A stretch of DNA of 64,000 bases. Source: JBCDCE01 sp039182515. Its GTDB lineage: Bacteria > Pseudomonadota > Alphaproteobacteria > Rhodobacterales > Rhodobacteraceae. Position 1 is the stretch's first letter; every line of letters begins with the position of its first letter. The notes beneath the pieces are model-generated. The model was not told where the DNA came from. It made no database searches and saw only the letters and a program-made list of their open reading frames with translations. Location of the stretch: the NCBI GenBank assembly GCA_039182515.1, contig JBCDCE010000009.1, forward strand, positions 1-64,000, written 5' to 3'. Both the position numbers and the translations under genes were made by a program. This document shows, piece after piece, positions 27,320-35,614 of the stretch.

Positions 27320-28612
27320 ATGCCCGCGACGCTCCACATTGGCCAGCTGCTCACGCCGCTCAAATCCCCCTTTGAGGCCCCTCTTGAAGAGAGCTTTCGC
27401 TATGAAAGCCGTGGCGGTCTCTTGGTCGAGGATGGTCGCATTCAAGCGCTGGGGCCCGCAGAGGGTCTGCGTGCGGCACATCCTCGAGCAGAGGTGGTGG
27501 ATCACGGGCAAGGCCTGATCACGCCAGGTTTTGTCGATGCGCATGTGCACTATCCCCAAACCGCTATTATCGCGAGCTGGGGGAAACGCCTGATCGATTG
27601 GCTGGAAACCTACACATTTCCCGAAGAGATACGGCTTTCCGATCCGGCCTATGCCACAGAGATTGCCGAGCGCTATATCTCGCTGGCCCTCGCGCATGGG
27701 ACCACCAGCATGGCCACTTATTGCACCTCAGACCCGGCCTCGGTGACGGCCATTTTTGAAGCGGCAGACGCGCGTAACATTGCCATCGTGGCAGGCAAAA
27801 CCTGTATGGACCGCAATGCGCCTGAGGCTCTGTGTGACACGGCCACGCGCGCCTACGACGAAAGCAAAGCGCTGCTCGAAACTTGGCACGGAACGGGGCG
27901 CGCGCGCTATGCGATCACGCCGCGCTTTTCGCCCACCTCTACGCCAGAGCAACTGGCAGCCCTCGGCGCTCTATGGTCTGAGCACCCTAGCGCTTTGGTG
28001 CAAACCCATATCAGCGAGCAAAAAGAAGAGATTGCTTGGGTGCAGGAACTCTTTCCGCAAAACCGCGACTATCTGAGCACCTACGAAGACCACGGTCTCA
28101 TTGGCCCCGGCACGCTTTTGGGGCACGCCATCCACCTCACGGCCTCTGAGGAAGCGCGCATCCGCGAGGCGGGCGCGACTTTAATTCACTGCCCCACCTC
28201 CAACAGTTTCATAGGATCGGGCCTCTTTGAAACAGCCAGGCTTGCGCAGGCCGGTCAGCGCATTGGTTTGGCAACGGACACTGGCGGCGGTTCAAGTTTT
28301 TCGATGTTGCGGACCATGGCTGCCGCTTATGAAATTGGCCAGCTTAGCGGCAGCGCGCTGCACCCTGGAGAGCTGTTCTATCTTGCCACCTTGGGCAGCG
28401 CGGAAACCTTGGGTTTATCTCATGAAATCGGGAGCTTAGCACCAGGATCAATGGCAGATTTTCTAGTGCTTGATCTCGCCTCAACACCCGCCATTGCGCA
28501 ACGCGCGGACCGCTCAAACGACATCTGGGAGTTGCTCTTTTCCACCATCATGATGGGTGACGATCGTGCCATCACCCGGGTTTTTGTGGCGGGAGAAGAT
28601 GAAACTGCTTGA
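27320..28612 (+). CDS. guaD: Guanine deaminase
   Basis: This 430-residue amidohydrolase converts guanine to xanthine. Visible motifs are the metal-binding HVHYPQ, the long ASWGKRLIDWLETYTFPEE segment highly typical of guanine deaminases, QTHISEQKEEIAWV, and LIHCPTSNSFIGSGLF plus LATDTGGGSSFSMLRTM, which carries the last metal ligand. It is a single gene on this strand. The convergent neighbour starts 11 bases away, and an 8-oxoguanine deaminase-like gene lies close by, giving a small purine-deamination neighbourhood. Confidence 0.95.
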   Translation: MPATLHIGQLLTPLKSPFEAPLEESFRYESRGGLLVEDGRIQALGPAEGLRAAHPRAEVVDHGQGLITPGFVDAHVHYPQTAIIASWGKRLIDWLETYTFPEEIRLSDPAYATEIAERYISLALAHGTTSMATYCTSDPASVTAIFEAADARNIAIVAGKTCMDRNAPEALCDTATRAYDESKALLETWHGTGRARYAITPRFSPTSTPEQLAALGALWSEHPSALVQTHISEQKEEIAWVQELFPQNRDYLSTYEDHGLIGPGTLLGHAIHLTASEEARIREAGATLIHCPTSNSFIGSGLFETARLAQAGQRIGLATDTGGGSSFSMLRTMAAAYEIGQLSGSALHPGELFYLATLGSAETLGLSHEIGSLAPGSMADFLVLDLASTPAIAQRADRSNDIWELLFSTIMMGDDRAITRVFVAGEDETA

Positions 28613-28623
28613 GGCAAAAGCCT

Positions 28624-29088
28624 TTAACAGTCGGCCGCGAAAACCGTGACCCAGTTTTTACCGTCTCGGCCAAGGCCATAGGAGTCGGCGCGCTTGGACA
28701 GATTGTTTTTGCGGTGCCCAGGGGATTCGTGCCATTCGCGAAACACTTGCGCCTCGCTGGTTTGACCCCAAGCGATATTTTCAGCCGCATAACACGCATT
28801 GTAGCCCGTGCGCCGCACCCGTTTGAGGATCGTCGAGCCGTCAGATCCGACATGCGAAAAGAAGTTCTGAGCCGTCATATCAGCGGCATGGCGACGTGCG
28901 ATGGCATCCAGCGCACGATCTCGGCGCAGGCTTTTGAGGCCCACGGCTGCGCGCTCAGAATTTAGAGCGCCGGTGAAATTGTAGTAAGGTAAAGCGGACG
29001 GAGCTCGGGTGGCTTCAGGCGTTTTGGACGTGCCACATCCAACCAGTAAAGCAGACCCCATAAGCATGATAACAGCAGCGGTTTTCAT
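28624..29088 (-). CDS. CAP-domain lipoprotein
   Basis: This 154-residue protein has a lipoprotein signal (MKTAAVIMLMGSALLVGCG; lipidated Cys18). An SCP/CAP domain follows: LNSERAAVGLKSLRRDRALDAIARRHAADMTAQNFFSHVGSDGS, YAAENIAWG and WHESPGHRKNNLSK. The His and Glu residues typical of the CAP cavity are present. The roles of bacterial CAP proteins are mostly unknown. It is monocistronic and convergent with guaD. Confidence 0.9.
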   Translation of the reverse strand: MKTAAVIMLMGSALLVGCGTSKTPEATRAPSALPYYNFTGALNSERAAVGLKSLRRDRALDAIARRHAADMTAQNFFSHVGSDGSTILKRVRRTGYNACYAAENIAWGQTSEAQVFREWHESPGHRKNNLSKRADSYGLGRDGKNWVTVFAADC

Positions 29089-29134
29089 TCATCCCTCCGT
29101 TTGGCAACCATCGCGTTCACGCTTACCTGAGAGA

Positions 29135-30481
29135 TCAGCCCATTAAGCGGCTAAGATGTGTCTTTTGCGTGTCCATCAAGCGAATTGGATCAATGGTCGT
29201 GAAGTGTCCATCGCGCAAAATTTGCCGTCCCTCTACCCATAGATCCCGAACCTGCCGAGGACCGGCTAAAATCAGCTGAGCGGGATCCCACACACCGGCG
29301 CTTTCCAGCCCATTGCAAGCCCAAACAGCAAGATCGCCGCGAAAGCCCGGAGCAATCTGACCAATGTCTGTACGCCCTAAAACCTCAGCGCCACCGCGCG
29401 TGGCCAATCGCAAGGCCTCGTGGGCCGTCATGGCATCCGCGCCTTTTGCCACCCGTTGCAGCAACATGGCTTGGCGGGCTTCATCAAGGAGATGCGCACG
29501 GTCGTTGCTGGCTGAGCCATCCACGCCTAATCCCAGCGGCACGCCCTGCCCCAACATCTCCACCACGGGTGCGATGCCAGAACCCAAGCGGCAATTCGAG
29601 CATGGACAATGCGACACACCGGTTTTGGTGCGCGCAAAAAGCTCAATTTCGCTGGGATCAAGCGCCACGCAATGGGCGTGCCACACATCCTCGCCGGTCC
29701 AGCCAAGGTCTTGCGCATATTGCCCGGGGCGGCAGCCAAAGGTTTCTAAACTATAGCGAATATCCTCTTCATTCTCCGCCAAATGGGTATGCAGCCGCAC
29801 GCCTTTATCGCGTGCCAATAAGGCGGCATCGCGCATAAGCTCACGGCTGACGGAAAATGGCGAGCAAGGCGCCACTCCAACGCGCACCATCGCCCCTGGA
29901 TTTGGATCATGGAAGGCGTCGATGACACGAATGGAGTCTTCGAGAATATCGGGCTCACGCTCAACCAAATCGTCGGGAGGTAACCCACCATCACTTTCAC
30001 CAATGCTCATCGCGCCACGCGTGGGATGGAAGCGCAGTCCAACCTCTTTTGCGCCCTCAATTGTGTCTTCCAGCCGCGCGCCATTGGGATAGAGATAAAG
30101 GTGATCTGAGCTGGTTGTGCAGCCTGAAAGCGCCAATTCAGCCAACCCAAGGGTAGCGCTGATGCGCATATCGTCCGGGGTAAACTGCGCCCAAATCGGA
30201 TAGAGCGTTTTGAGCCAGCCAAAGAGCAAGGCATCCTGCGCGGCAGGCACAGCACGGGTAAGCGTCTGATAGAGATGATGATGCGTGTTTATGAGCCCCG
30301 GTGTAACGATCACTCCATGCATCAAATGCGTTTCGCAATCAGGCCCAGTTTGATCCGCGAGATTTGGCCCAACTGCTTGAATTTGCCCGTTTTTGAGCCA
30401 AATGTCAGCCTCTTCTAAGACATCTTCACCATCTACCATCGTCACGATGTGTTGGCACTTGGACAGAAGAACCTCGCCCAT
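29135..30481 (-). CDS. 8-oxoguanine deaminase / AtzB-like amidohydrolase
   Basis: This 448-residue metal-dependent hydrolase of the TrzN/AtzB subgroup starts MGEVLLSKCQHIVTMVDGEDVLEEADIWLKNGQIQAVG. Active-site motifs are INTHHHLYQTLTRA, RLHTHLAENEEDI, VWHAHCVALD, and HCPCSNCRLGSGIAPV plus LGVDGSASND. Proteins of this subgroup deaminate 8-oxoguanine to urate or act on s-triazines; I favour the former from residue patterns. The ATG overlaps the stop of the upstream phosphatase as TGATG. A longer frame exists but extends into that gene. Confidence 0.85.
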   Translation of the reverse strand: MGEVLLSKCQHIVTMVDGEDVLEEADIWLKNGQIQAVGPNLADQTGPDCETHLMHGVIVTPGLINTHHHLYQTLTRAVPAAQDALLFGWLKTLYPIWAQFTPDDMRISATLGLAELALSGCTTSSDHLYLYPNGARLEDTIEGAKEVGLRFHPTRGAMSIGESDGGLPPDDLVEREPDILEDSIRVIDAFHDPNPGAMVRVGVAPCSPFSVSRELMRDAALLARDKGVRLHTHLAENEEDIRYSLETFGCRPGQYAQDLGWTGEDVWHAHCVALDPSEIELFARTKTGVSHCPCSNCRLGSGIAPVVEMLGQGVPLGLGVDGSASNDRAHLLDEARQAMLLQRVAKGADAMTAHEALRLATRGGAEVLGRTDIGQIAPGFRGDLAVWACNGLESAGVWDPAQLILAGPRQVRDLWVEGRQILRDGHFTTIDPIRLMDTQKTHLSRLMG

Positions 30482-31287
30482 CAGCCCGCCAAAAGCTCTA
30501 GGGCTGCGGCGTGCAGTTCGGGCGTTGCAGCCGCGATGACCTGACCACCGTCTAAGCATGAGGCCCCTTGCCAATTTGTGACAATGCCGCCCGCCGCTTC
30601 GATCACACCTATGGGCCCCACAATATCATAGCTGTGCAGCCCAGCCTCGATCACAAGATCAATTTGACCCGCCGCTAGAAGCGCATGGGCGTAGCAATCG
30701 CACCCGTAACGCGTGAGCTTGCACTGCGACGCAACCCTTTGAAACGCGGCCTGTTCTTGTGATGTGCCGACTTCCGGGAAGGTCGAAAAAAGGATGGCGC
30801 TTTCGAGCGCCTTCGTCCCCCGTACAGCTAAGGCACGCTCACCAAAAGGCCCTGTCATTTGGGCTTGCCCAAAGCCCCCCCAGAACCTTTCCCCAATGTA
30901 GGGCTGATCAATCACGCCCATCACAACGTTTGAGGCTGTGTCCGTGACGCCAATTAAAACACCCCAAACAGGCGTGCCAGACAAGAAGCCACGCGTGCCA
31001 TCGATAGGATCAAGGATCCAAGTGAAACCAGTGGTGCCAGGCTTTGTGCCGTATTCCTCGCCTAAGATCGCATCATCGGGGCGTAATACGGCCAAAAGCT
31101 CACGCATCGCGGATTCCGCAGCGCGATCGGCTTGGGTGACCGGATCAAACCCCGCCTCATCCTTGGAGGCGATCTTGAGGGTATCTGCACGGAAATAAGG
31201 TAAAATCGCCTCTCGAGCCGCATCAGCAAGTTTGTGAGCGGTGTCTTGGAGCGATGTGATCTCTGCGGAAGATAAATGCGCTGTCAT
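30481..31287 (-). CDS. hisN: Inositol-monophosphatase family enzyme, probably histidinol-phosphatase
   Basis: This 268-residue Mg2+-dependent phosphatase shows the family signatures GEEYG (metal-binding Glu pair) and WILDPIDGTRGFLSGTPVWGVLIG. Near the C terminus are IEAGLHSYDIVGPIGVIEAAGG, with the Asp that binds the last metal. The GTRGF variation and TRYGCDCYAHALLAAGQIDLVIE match HisN-type histidinol-phosphate phosphatases, which act in histidine synthesis. It heads a two-gene unit with the deaminase. No clear Shine-Dalgarno precedes the ATG. Confidence 0.85.
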   Translation of the reverse strand: MTAHLSSAEITSLQDTAHKLADAAREAILPYFRADTLKIASKDEAGFDPVTQADRAAESAMRELLAVLRPDDAILGEEYGTKPGTTGFTWILDPIDGTRGFLSGTPVWGVLIGVTDTASNVVMGVIDQPYIGERFWGGFGQAQMTGPFGERALAVRGTKALESAILFSTFPEVGTSQEQAAFQRVASQCKLTRYGCDCYAHALLAAGQIDLVIEAGLHSYDIVGPIGVIEAAGGIVTNWQGASCLDGGQVIAAATPELHAAALELLAG

Positions 31288-31356
31288 TTTATTGGGCGTA
31301 GCGCGACTACCCGGCCCTGCGCAACCTTTGATGCGCAGGGCGGAACTTTCTCGCTA

Positions 31357-31719
31357 TCAGGCTGCGTCGCTCAGAACGCGGGCGAGATCAAAGAACTTAC
31401 GGCGTTGCGCTTCAGGAATCGCATAGTAGGTGCGCACCAGAGCCAAGGCCTCTTTGTCTGTCATAAAGTCAGCTCCATTTTCCGTGGCAGCAGAAGCATC
31501 GGCTTCCAAACCGTCGAAGAAAAAAGCGACGTTCACACCTAAGGCTTCAGCGATGTCCCAAAGGCGCGACGCTGAGATCCGGTTCATGCCCGTTTCGTAT
31601 TTTTGAATCTGCTGAAACTTGATCCCATCTTTCTCAGCCAGTTGTTGCTGAGTCATGCCAATCATCCAGCGGCGATGCCGGACGCGTTTTCCGACATGTG
31701 TATCGACATGGTGTGTCAT
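31357..31719 (-). CDS. XRE-family transcriptional regulator
   Basis: This 120-residue protein has a Cro/C1-type helix-turn-helix (residues about 10-65: VGKRVRHRRWMIGMTQQQLAEKDGIKFQQIQKYETGMNRISASRLWDIAEAL). A short C-terminal helical segment follows (EALALVRTYYAIPEAQRRKFFDLARVL). This single-HTH protein is widespread in Rhodobacteraceae; its targets are not known to me. The A/T-rich 305-base upstream region carries an inverted repeat (31779-31867) that could be its own operator. GGAGATGACAA precedes the ATG. Confidence 0.9.
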   Translation of the reverse strand: MTHHVDTHVGKRVRHRRWMIGMTQQQLAEKDGIKFQQIQKYETGMNRISASRLWDIAEALGVNVAFFFDGLEADASAATENGADFMTDKEALALVRTYYAIPEAQRRKFFDLARVLSDAA

Positions 31720-31778
31720 TTGTCATCTCCAGGTTGCGTTGAAGGGAACTTACGTAACTTAGATTTAAAAATCACGCA

Positions 31779-31867
31779 AAATTAACGCTCAGTTGCGAAA
31801 AAAACCTCATATTTTTACAAAGTATTGATTTTATTGATTTTTAAATTTGTTAGGTGAGCGTTAATTT
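31779..31867. promoter_or_regulatory. 13-bp inverted repeat upstream of the XRE gene
   Basis: AAATTAACGCTCA (31779-31791) and TGAGCGTTAATTT (31855-31867) are exact inverted repeats 63 bases apart. A third partial copy, ATTAACGCTAA, lies at 31929-31939. They bracket a very A/T-rich stretch that probably holds divergent promoters for the XRE gene and the quinone oxidoreductase. The spacing is too long for a terminator and suggests a looping or multi-site operator. A TTACGTAA palindrome also occurs near 31750. Confidence 0.6.
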
Positions 31868-31918
31868 ATCTCGTTTTGGTTGATTGATGCGAAATTGACA
31901 ACATCTCAGCGCAGAATA

Positions 31919-31933
31919 TTAACAAATGATTAA
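31919..31933. promoter_or_regulatory. CtrA-type TTAA-N7-TTAA site
   Basis: TTAA at 31919-31922 and TTAA at 31930-31933, separated by seven bases and followed by C, exactly fit the consensus of the alphaproteobacterial cell-cycle regulator CtrA. It lies 92 bases upstream of the quinone oxidoreductase start. In an A/T-rich stretch such a match can arise by chance. Confidence 0.4.
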
Positions 31934-32024
31934 CGCTAACACTGTGCAAATGCGAGTTGCAAAGCCCTTCAGGATTCGTCAGGGACACCTCCAGATCCTG
32001 GTCCCATCCCCAAAAGAGGTTCCG

Positions 32025-32984
32025 ATGCGCGCGCTTCAACTCCTGTCCTACGGTGTTCAGCCGGAAATCACCGACGTCTCCACGCCCGCCCCAAAAAGCG
32101 GCGAGGTTTTGCTCAAGATCGATGCCTGTGGGCTCAATTTTGGCGATCTTCTGCTGATCAAAGGCACCTACCAAGAAAAGCCTGATCTTCCCTTTACCCT
32201 CGGTATGGAAGTGGCCGGCACAATCACCGCACTTGGCGAAGATGTTAAAAATCTAGCCGTCGGAACCCGCGTTGCGGTTTTTGGCGGCACCGGTGGCTTG
32301 GCGGATTATGGATGTTTTGAGGCCCAGCGCTGCGTCCCGATCCCAGATCAAATGACAAGCATAGACGCAGCGGCCTTTTTGGTTGGCTACGGCACAAGTC
32401 ATCTTGCCCTGACCCATCGCGCAAAGGTTGGCTCAGGTGACACCGTGTTGGTCACGGGTGCAGCAGGAGGTGTCGGCCTCACGGCCGTTGAAATCAGTGC
32501 ACACCTCGGCGCTACTGTTATCGCTGTGGCGCGCGGTGCTGATAAGTTAAAAATCGCCGGAGATGCTGGAGCAAAACACCTTATAGACGCGGATGATCCA
32601 GACCTTACACAAAAGTTGAAAGACTTGGGCGGCCTAGACGTGATCTACGATGCCGTTGGCGGCGCACTCTTTACAGCGTCGCTTAAGGCCTGCAACCGCG
32701 GAGCCCGCGTGCTGGTGATTGGCTTTGCCAGCGGGGACGTACCGCCTATTCCAGCCAACATATTGCTTGTGAAGAACATCACGGTGCATGGGTTTTATTG
32801 GGGCGGATATCTTAAGTTGGATCCAAAACCACTTGTGGAAAGCCTGGCCGAGAGCATGGATTGGTACGTGCAGGGCAAGATTGCCCCTCATGTGAGCCAA
32901 ACCTACCCGCTAGAAGAAGCGAACGCTGGCTTTGAAGCGCTGCGCCTGCGCAAATCAACCGGCAAGGTGGTGATCACGCTCTGA
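32025..32984 (+). CDS. NADPH:quinone oxidoreductase-family (zinc-less MDR) enzyme
   Basis: This 319-residue medium-chain reductase starts MRALQLLSYGVQPEITDVSTP; GAGG lies upstream and the frame is open for 33 more codons. The GroES-like N domain includes GLNFGDLLLIKGTYQEKPDLPFTLGMEVAGTI. The Rossmann domain has VLVTGAAGGVGLTAVEISAHLGATVIAVAR. The zinc-ligand cysteines of alcohol dehydrogenases are absent, as in quinone or crotonyl-type reductases. Its last 11 bases overlap the end of the convergent LysR gene. Confidence 0.88.
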   Translation: MRALQLLSYGVQPEITDVSTPAPKSGEVLLKIDACGLNFGDLLLIKGTYQEKPDLPFTLGMEVAGTITALGEDVKNLAVGTRVAVFGGTGGLADYGCFEAQRCVPIPDQMTSIDAAAFLVGYGTSHLALTHRAKVGSGDTVLVTGAAGGVGLTAVEISAHLGATVIAVARGADKLKIAGDAGAKHLIDADDPDLTQKLKDLGGLDVIYDAVGGALFTASLKACNRGARVLVIGFASGDVPPIPANILLVKNITVHGFYWGGYLKLDPKPLVESLAESMDWYVQGKIAPHVSQTYPLEEANAGFEALRLRKSTGKVVITL

Positions 32985-33858
32985 GCGCTTCTGTCTCCCC
33001 TAATACACCCCCACCGCGATAGCTGGCACGCAACATGGTGCGCAGCGCGTCATATCCTTGATGATCTGTGCCCTGCGTATAAAGAATGATCTTGGTCACA
33101 CCCGGATCAGGTAAAACGCCTTTATGATCAATCGGAGCCGTTTGCAGCGGCGCGCCCCCCTCAATAACCGCACTGACCGCAAGATCAGCACTCACCGCCG
33201 CCTCAACAGCCGGATCATGCTCGGAGTCTATGACCATCTCCCAAGCTTGTCCCGCATCGTTCAAACGCCGCAACACACCAGAGCGAAAATTGCACAAAGA
33301 GCAAAACCCAATCGGCAAAGGCGATTGTCGCCAAGCCACGCCGCCATGTGCGCCGACCCAAACCAGGGGCTTTTGCACCAAAATCTCTCCTCCGGGGCCC
33401 GCCTCTTCTTCGGTTGTCACGATAAGATCAACCTCACCACGGCCGAACATCGCGAGCAGATTCATGGACGAGGCTGAGATCAACCGGATCTGAATGCGCG
33501 GAAAGGCCTGCGAAAACTGGCGCAAAACGGGTGGGACAAAGGGATAGATAATATCATGCGGCACTCCGAGGGTGATCTCTCCTTCGTAGTCTTGTGCCGT
33601 CAGTCGCGCGATGGCCTCATCGTTGAGTGCGAGAAGTTGGCGCGCATAGCCCAAAAGTTGCTCCCCCGCTGAGGTGATCTGCAAGCTTCTGCCTTGTCGC
33701 TCAAAGAGCTCAAGCCCAACCGCATCTTCCAGCCGTTTGATCTGCATTGAGACCGCCGATTGCGTGAAATGCAAAAGCGACGCGGCTTTTGTAACGCCGC
33801 CCGTATCTGCAACAGCCGCAAAAGACCGTAAAGCGGTAAGATCTAGATGTCGCGCCAT
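32974..33858 (-). CDS. LysR-family transcriptional regulator
   Basis: This 294-residue protein has an N-terminal winged HTH (HLDLTALRSFAAVADTGGVTKAASLLHFTQSAVSMQIKRLEDAVGLELFERQGR). A periplasmic-binding-fold sensor domain starts near residue 90 (GEITLGVPHDIIYPFVPPVLRQF). AAGGAG lies 6 bases upstream of the ATG at 33858; an earlier in-frame start is less likely. The divergent neighbour across a 119-base gap is a DUF1127 gene and the convergent one is the quinone oxidoreductase. The target is unknown. Confidence 0.92.
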   Translation of the reverse strand: MARHLDLTALRSFAAVADTGGVTKAASLLHFTQSAVSMQIKRLEDAVGLELFERQGRSLQITSAGEQLLGYARQLLALNDEAIARLTAQDYEGEITLGVPHDIIYPFVPPVLRQFSQAFPRIQIRLISASSMNLLAMFGRGEVDLIVTTEEEAGPGGEILVQKPLVWVGAHGGVAWRQSPLPIGFCSLCNFRSGVLRRLNDAGQAWEMVIDSEHDPAVEAAVSADLAVSAVIEGGAPLQTAPIDHKGVLPDPGVTKIILYTQGTDHQGYDALRTMLRASYRGGGVLGETEALRA

Positions 33859-33977
33859 ATCACACTCCTTGATGGTATATCTCAAAAACATTCATTTTCC
33901 TTATTTCAAAACCTCCTCTACATATCAAGCATCGAAATACAAAACGCTTACACCATCAACAAAACTGGAGAGTGCTG

Positions 33978-34181
33978 ATGACCGTTCTCGATCTTTATTC
34001 CGCCCCGCGCTGGTCCATGTCTTTGAAGACATTTGCACGCGCGCTTCGCTTGCAAAAAAGCCGTGCAGACCTGCGTGGCTTGAGTGAAGCGCAACTGCGC
34101 GACATCGGTGTAAGCACTGAGATGGCACAAGAAGAGGCCGCGCGCCCGATCTGGGATGTGCCCGCAAACTGGCGCGGATAA
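33978..34181 (+). CDS. DUF1127 protein 1
   Basis: This 67-residue protein ends with the DUF1127 signature LSEAQLRDIGVSTEMAQEEAARPIWDVPANWR. Small DUF1127 proteins bind RNA or act in phosphate, carbon and stress control in other alphaproteobacteria. The ATG at 33978 follows GGAG by seven bases. It is the first of two tandem DUF1127 genes. Confidence 0.88.
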   Translation: MTVLDLYSAPRWSMSLKTFARALRLQKSRADLRGLSEAQLRDIGVSTEMAQEEAARPIWDVPANWRG

Positions 34182-34323
34182 GCACCGTAAGCCACTGAAA
34201 CTATTGGGTGGGGAATACCATACGGTCCGGAAAACGCGACTTTCGCATCGCCCCTTTCCGACCGTACACCCTGCCCATCGACACATTCGGTCACAAAAGA
34301 ACTTTTTACAGGGACACCACCTC

Positions 34324-34533
34324 ATGGCTTATTTTGATTACACTTCTACACCTGCAATTTCAGCAGAGACTTTCGGCGTTAAACGTCCAAACTTGCGGTT
34401 GATGTGGCGGACCCTGCGGACACGTCGCCAGCTCGCACAGCTTGACCCTGCGCGCTACGAAGACCTCGGCCTCGATGCGGACGAGGTTGCGCTCGAATTG
34501 AGCCGTTCGATTTGGGACATTGCGCCCCGCTAA
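34324..34533 (+). CDS. DUF1127 protein 2
   Basis: This 69-residue protein has the same plan as its neighbour: a variable N terminus, then RLMWRTLRTRRQLAQLDPARYEDLGLDADEVALELSRSIWDIAPR. It is more diverged (DLGLDADE in place of DIGVSTEM) and separated by 142 bases. AGGGA precedes the start. The frame is open further upstream, but without a suitable initiation site. Confidence 0.82.
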   Translation: MAYFDYTSTPAISAETFGVKRPNLRLMWRTLRTRRQLAQLDPARYEDLGLDADEVALELSRSIWDIAPR

Positions 34534-34566
34534 AAGCTCTCAATCGCCCATTTTTAAGCCAAGTCC

Positions 34567-34601
34567 CCCGAGGCATCGCGCACTCCCAGCCTTGCCTCGG
34601 G
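34567..34601 (+). other. Stem-loop downstream of the DUF1127 pair
   Basis: CCCGAGGCA (34567-34575) and TGCCTCGGG (34593-34601) form a 9-bp stem with a 17-base loop in the 216-base gap before the Bax-inhibitor gene. No T-run follows, so it is at best a weak or factor-assisted terminator. Nothing else was seen in the gap. Confidence 0.35.
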
Positions 34602-34749
34602 TGGATACAGCAAAATTTAAGCGGATTCCGACCCAGATTGTCGCAAAACGCTTGAAAGCTCCGCCTTACATGCCAATATCTAGATCAATCTCCCACGGAA
34701 CCATCCGCTGGGAGCTAAATGTTGTTTTTTGGAGCTTGGAGGCATCCAC

Positions 34750-35532
34750 ATGGCAGAATTTGACACCGTGCGCACCGCTGGTGTTGGCGCCCGCGCCGCC
34801 CAAATTGATGAGGGTCTGCGCGCGCATATGAGCAAAGTCTACGGCACAATGTCCGTAGGTATGTTGATCACAGGCCTTGCGGCTTGGGCGATCTCTGGTT
34901 TGGCAGTCACAACCGATCCAAGCCAAGCGGCTGCACAGCTGGGCAACGGCACAATGCTCAACAGCTTTGGCGCGGCAATCTACCTGTCGCCCCTGCGCTG
35001 GGTGATTATGTTTGCCCCCCTCGCGATCCTCTTTTTGGGCATGGGCCCTCTGATGCGCCGCGCCTCAGCCGCTGGCGCGCAGCTGGGCTTTTACGGCTTT
35101 GCAACGCTCATCGGTCTCTCGCTGAGCTCGATCTTCATCGTCTACACAGGCATGTCGATCGCCCAGACCTTTGTGGTTACAGCCATTGCCTTCGCCGGCC
35201 TGTCCCTCTGGGGCTACACCACCAAGAAAGACATCTCCGCTTGGGGCTCATTCTTGATCATGGGTGTGATTGGCCTGTTGGTTGCCATGGTGGTGAACAT
35301 CTTCCTTCAGTCTGAAGCGATGATGTTTGCGATCTCAGCGATTGGTGTTTTGGTTTTCGCGGGACTCACAGCCTACGACACGCAGAACATTAAGAACGAA
35401 TACGTCGCACACGCCCACCACGGCGACCAGGCATGGCTTGATAAATCAGCCATCCACGGCGCGCTCAGCATGTATCTGAACTTCCTCAACATGTTCCAGT
35501 TCTTGCTGATGTTCATGGGTCAACAAGAGTAA
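34750..35532 (+). CDS. Bax inhibitor-1/YccA family membrane protein
   Basis: This 260-residue protein has seven predicted helices in the family arrangement. Features are HMSKVYGTMSVGMLITGLAAWAISG at the first helix, GFYGFATLIGLSLSSIFIVYTG, FAGLSLWGYTTKKDISAWGSFLIMGVIGL, and FAGLTAYDTQNIKNEY with the conserved Asp of the last helices. Bacterial relatives conduct Ca2+ or modulate FtsH (YccA). TTGGAGG precedes the ATG at 34750. A strong terminator follows. Confidence 0.95.
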   Translation: MAEFDTVRTAGVGARAAQIDEGLRAHMSKVYGTMSVGMLITGLAAWAISGLAVTTDPSQAAAQLGNGTMLNSFGAAIYLSPLRWVIMFAPLAILFLGMGPLMRRASAAGAQLGFYGFATLIGLSLSSIFIVYTGMSIAQTFVVTAIAFAGLSLWGYTTKKDISAWGSFLIMGVIGLLVAMVVNIFLQSEAMMFAISAIGVLVFAGLTAYDTQNIKNEYVAHAHHGDQAWLDKSAIHGALSMYLNFLNMFQFLLMFMGQQE

Positions 35533-35553
35533 GCTAACGCTTCAGACAAAAAG

Positions 35554-35586
35554 AAAAGGCCAGCATCGCGCTGGCCTTTTTTTTTT
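35554..35586 (+). terminator. Intrinsic terminator of the Bax inhibitor-1 gene
   Basis: AAAAGGCCAGC (35554-35564) and GCTGGCCTTTT (35570-35580) form a perfect 11-bp stem around ATCGC. A run of ten T's includes the last stem bases. The A-run on the other side makes it usable for the convergent gene at 35615-36238 as well. Confidence 0.95.
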
Positions 35587-35614
35587 GGATATTACGAAAG
35601 ATACCGAAGCTTTC

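Noticed and set aside
34567..34601. Stem-loop after the DUF1127 genes as an intrinsic terminator
   Set aside because: The loop is long and no T-run follows, so I list it only as a stem-loop.
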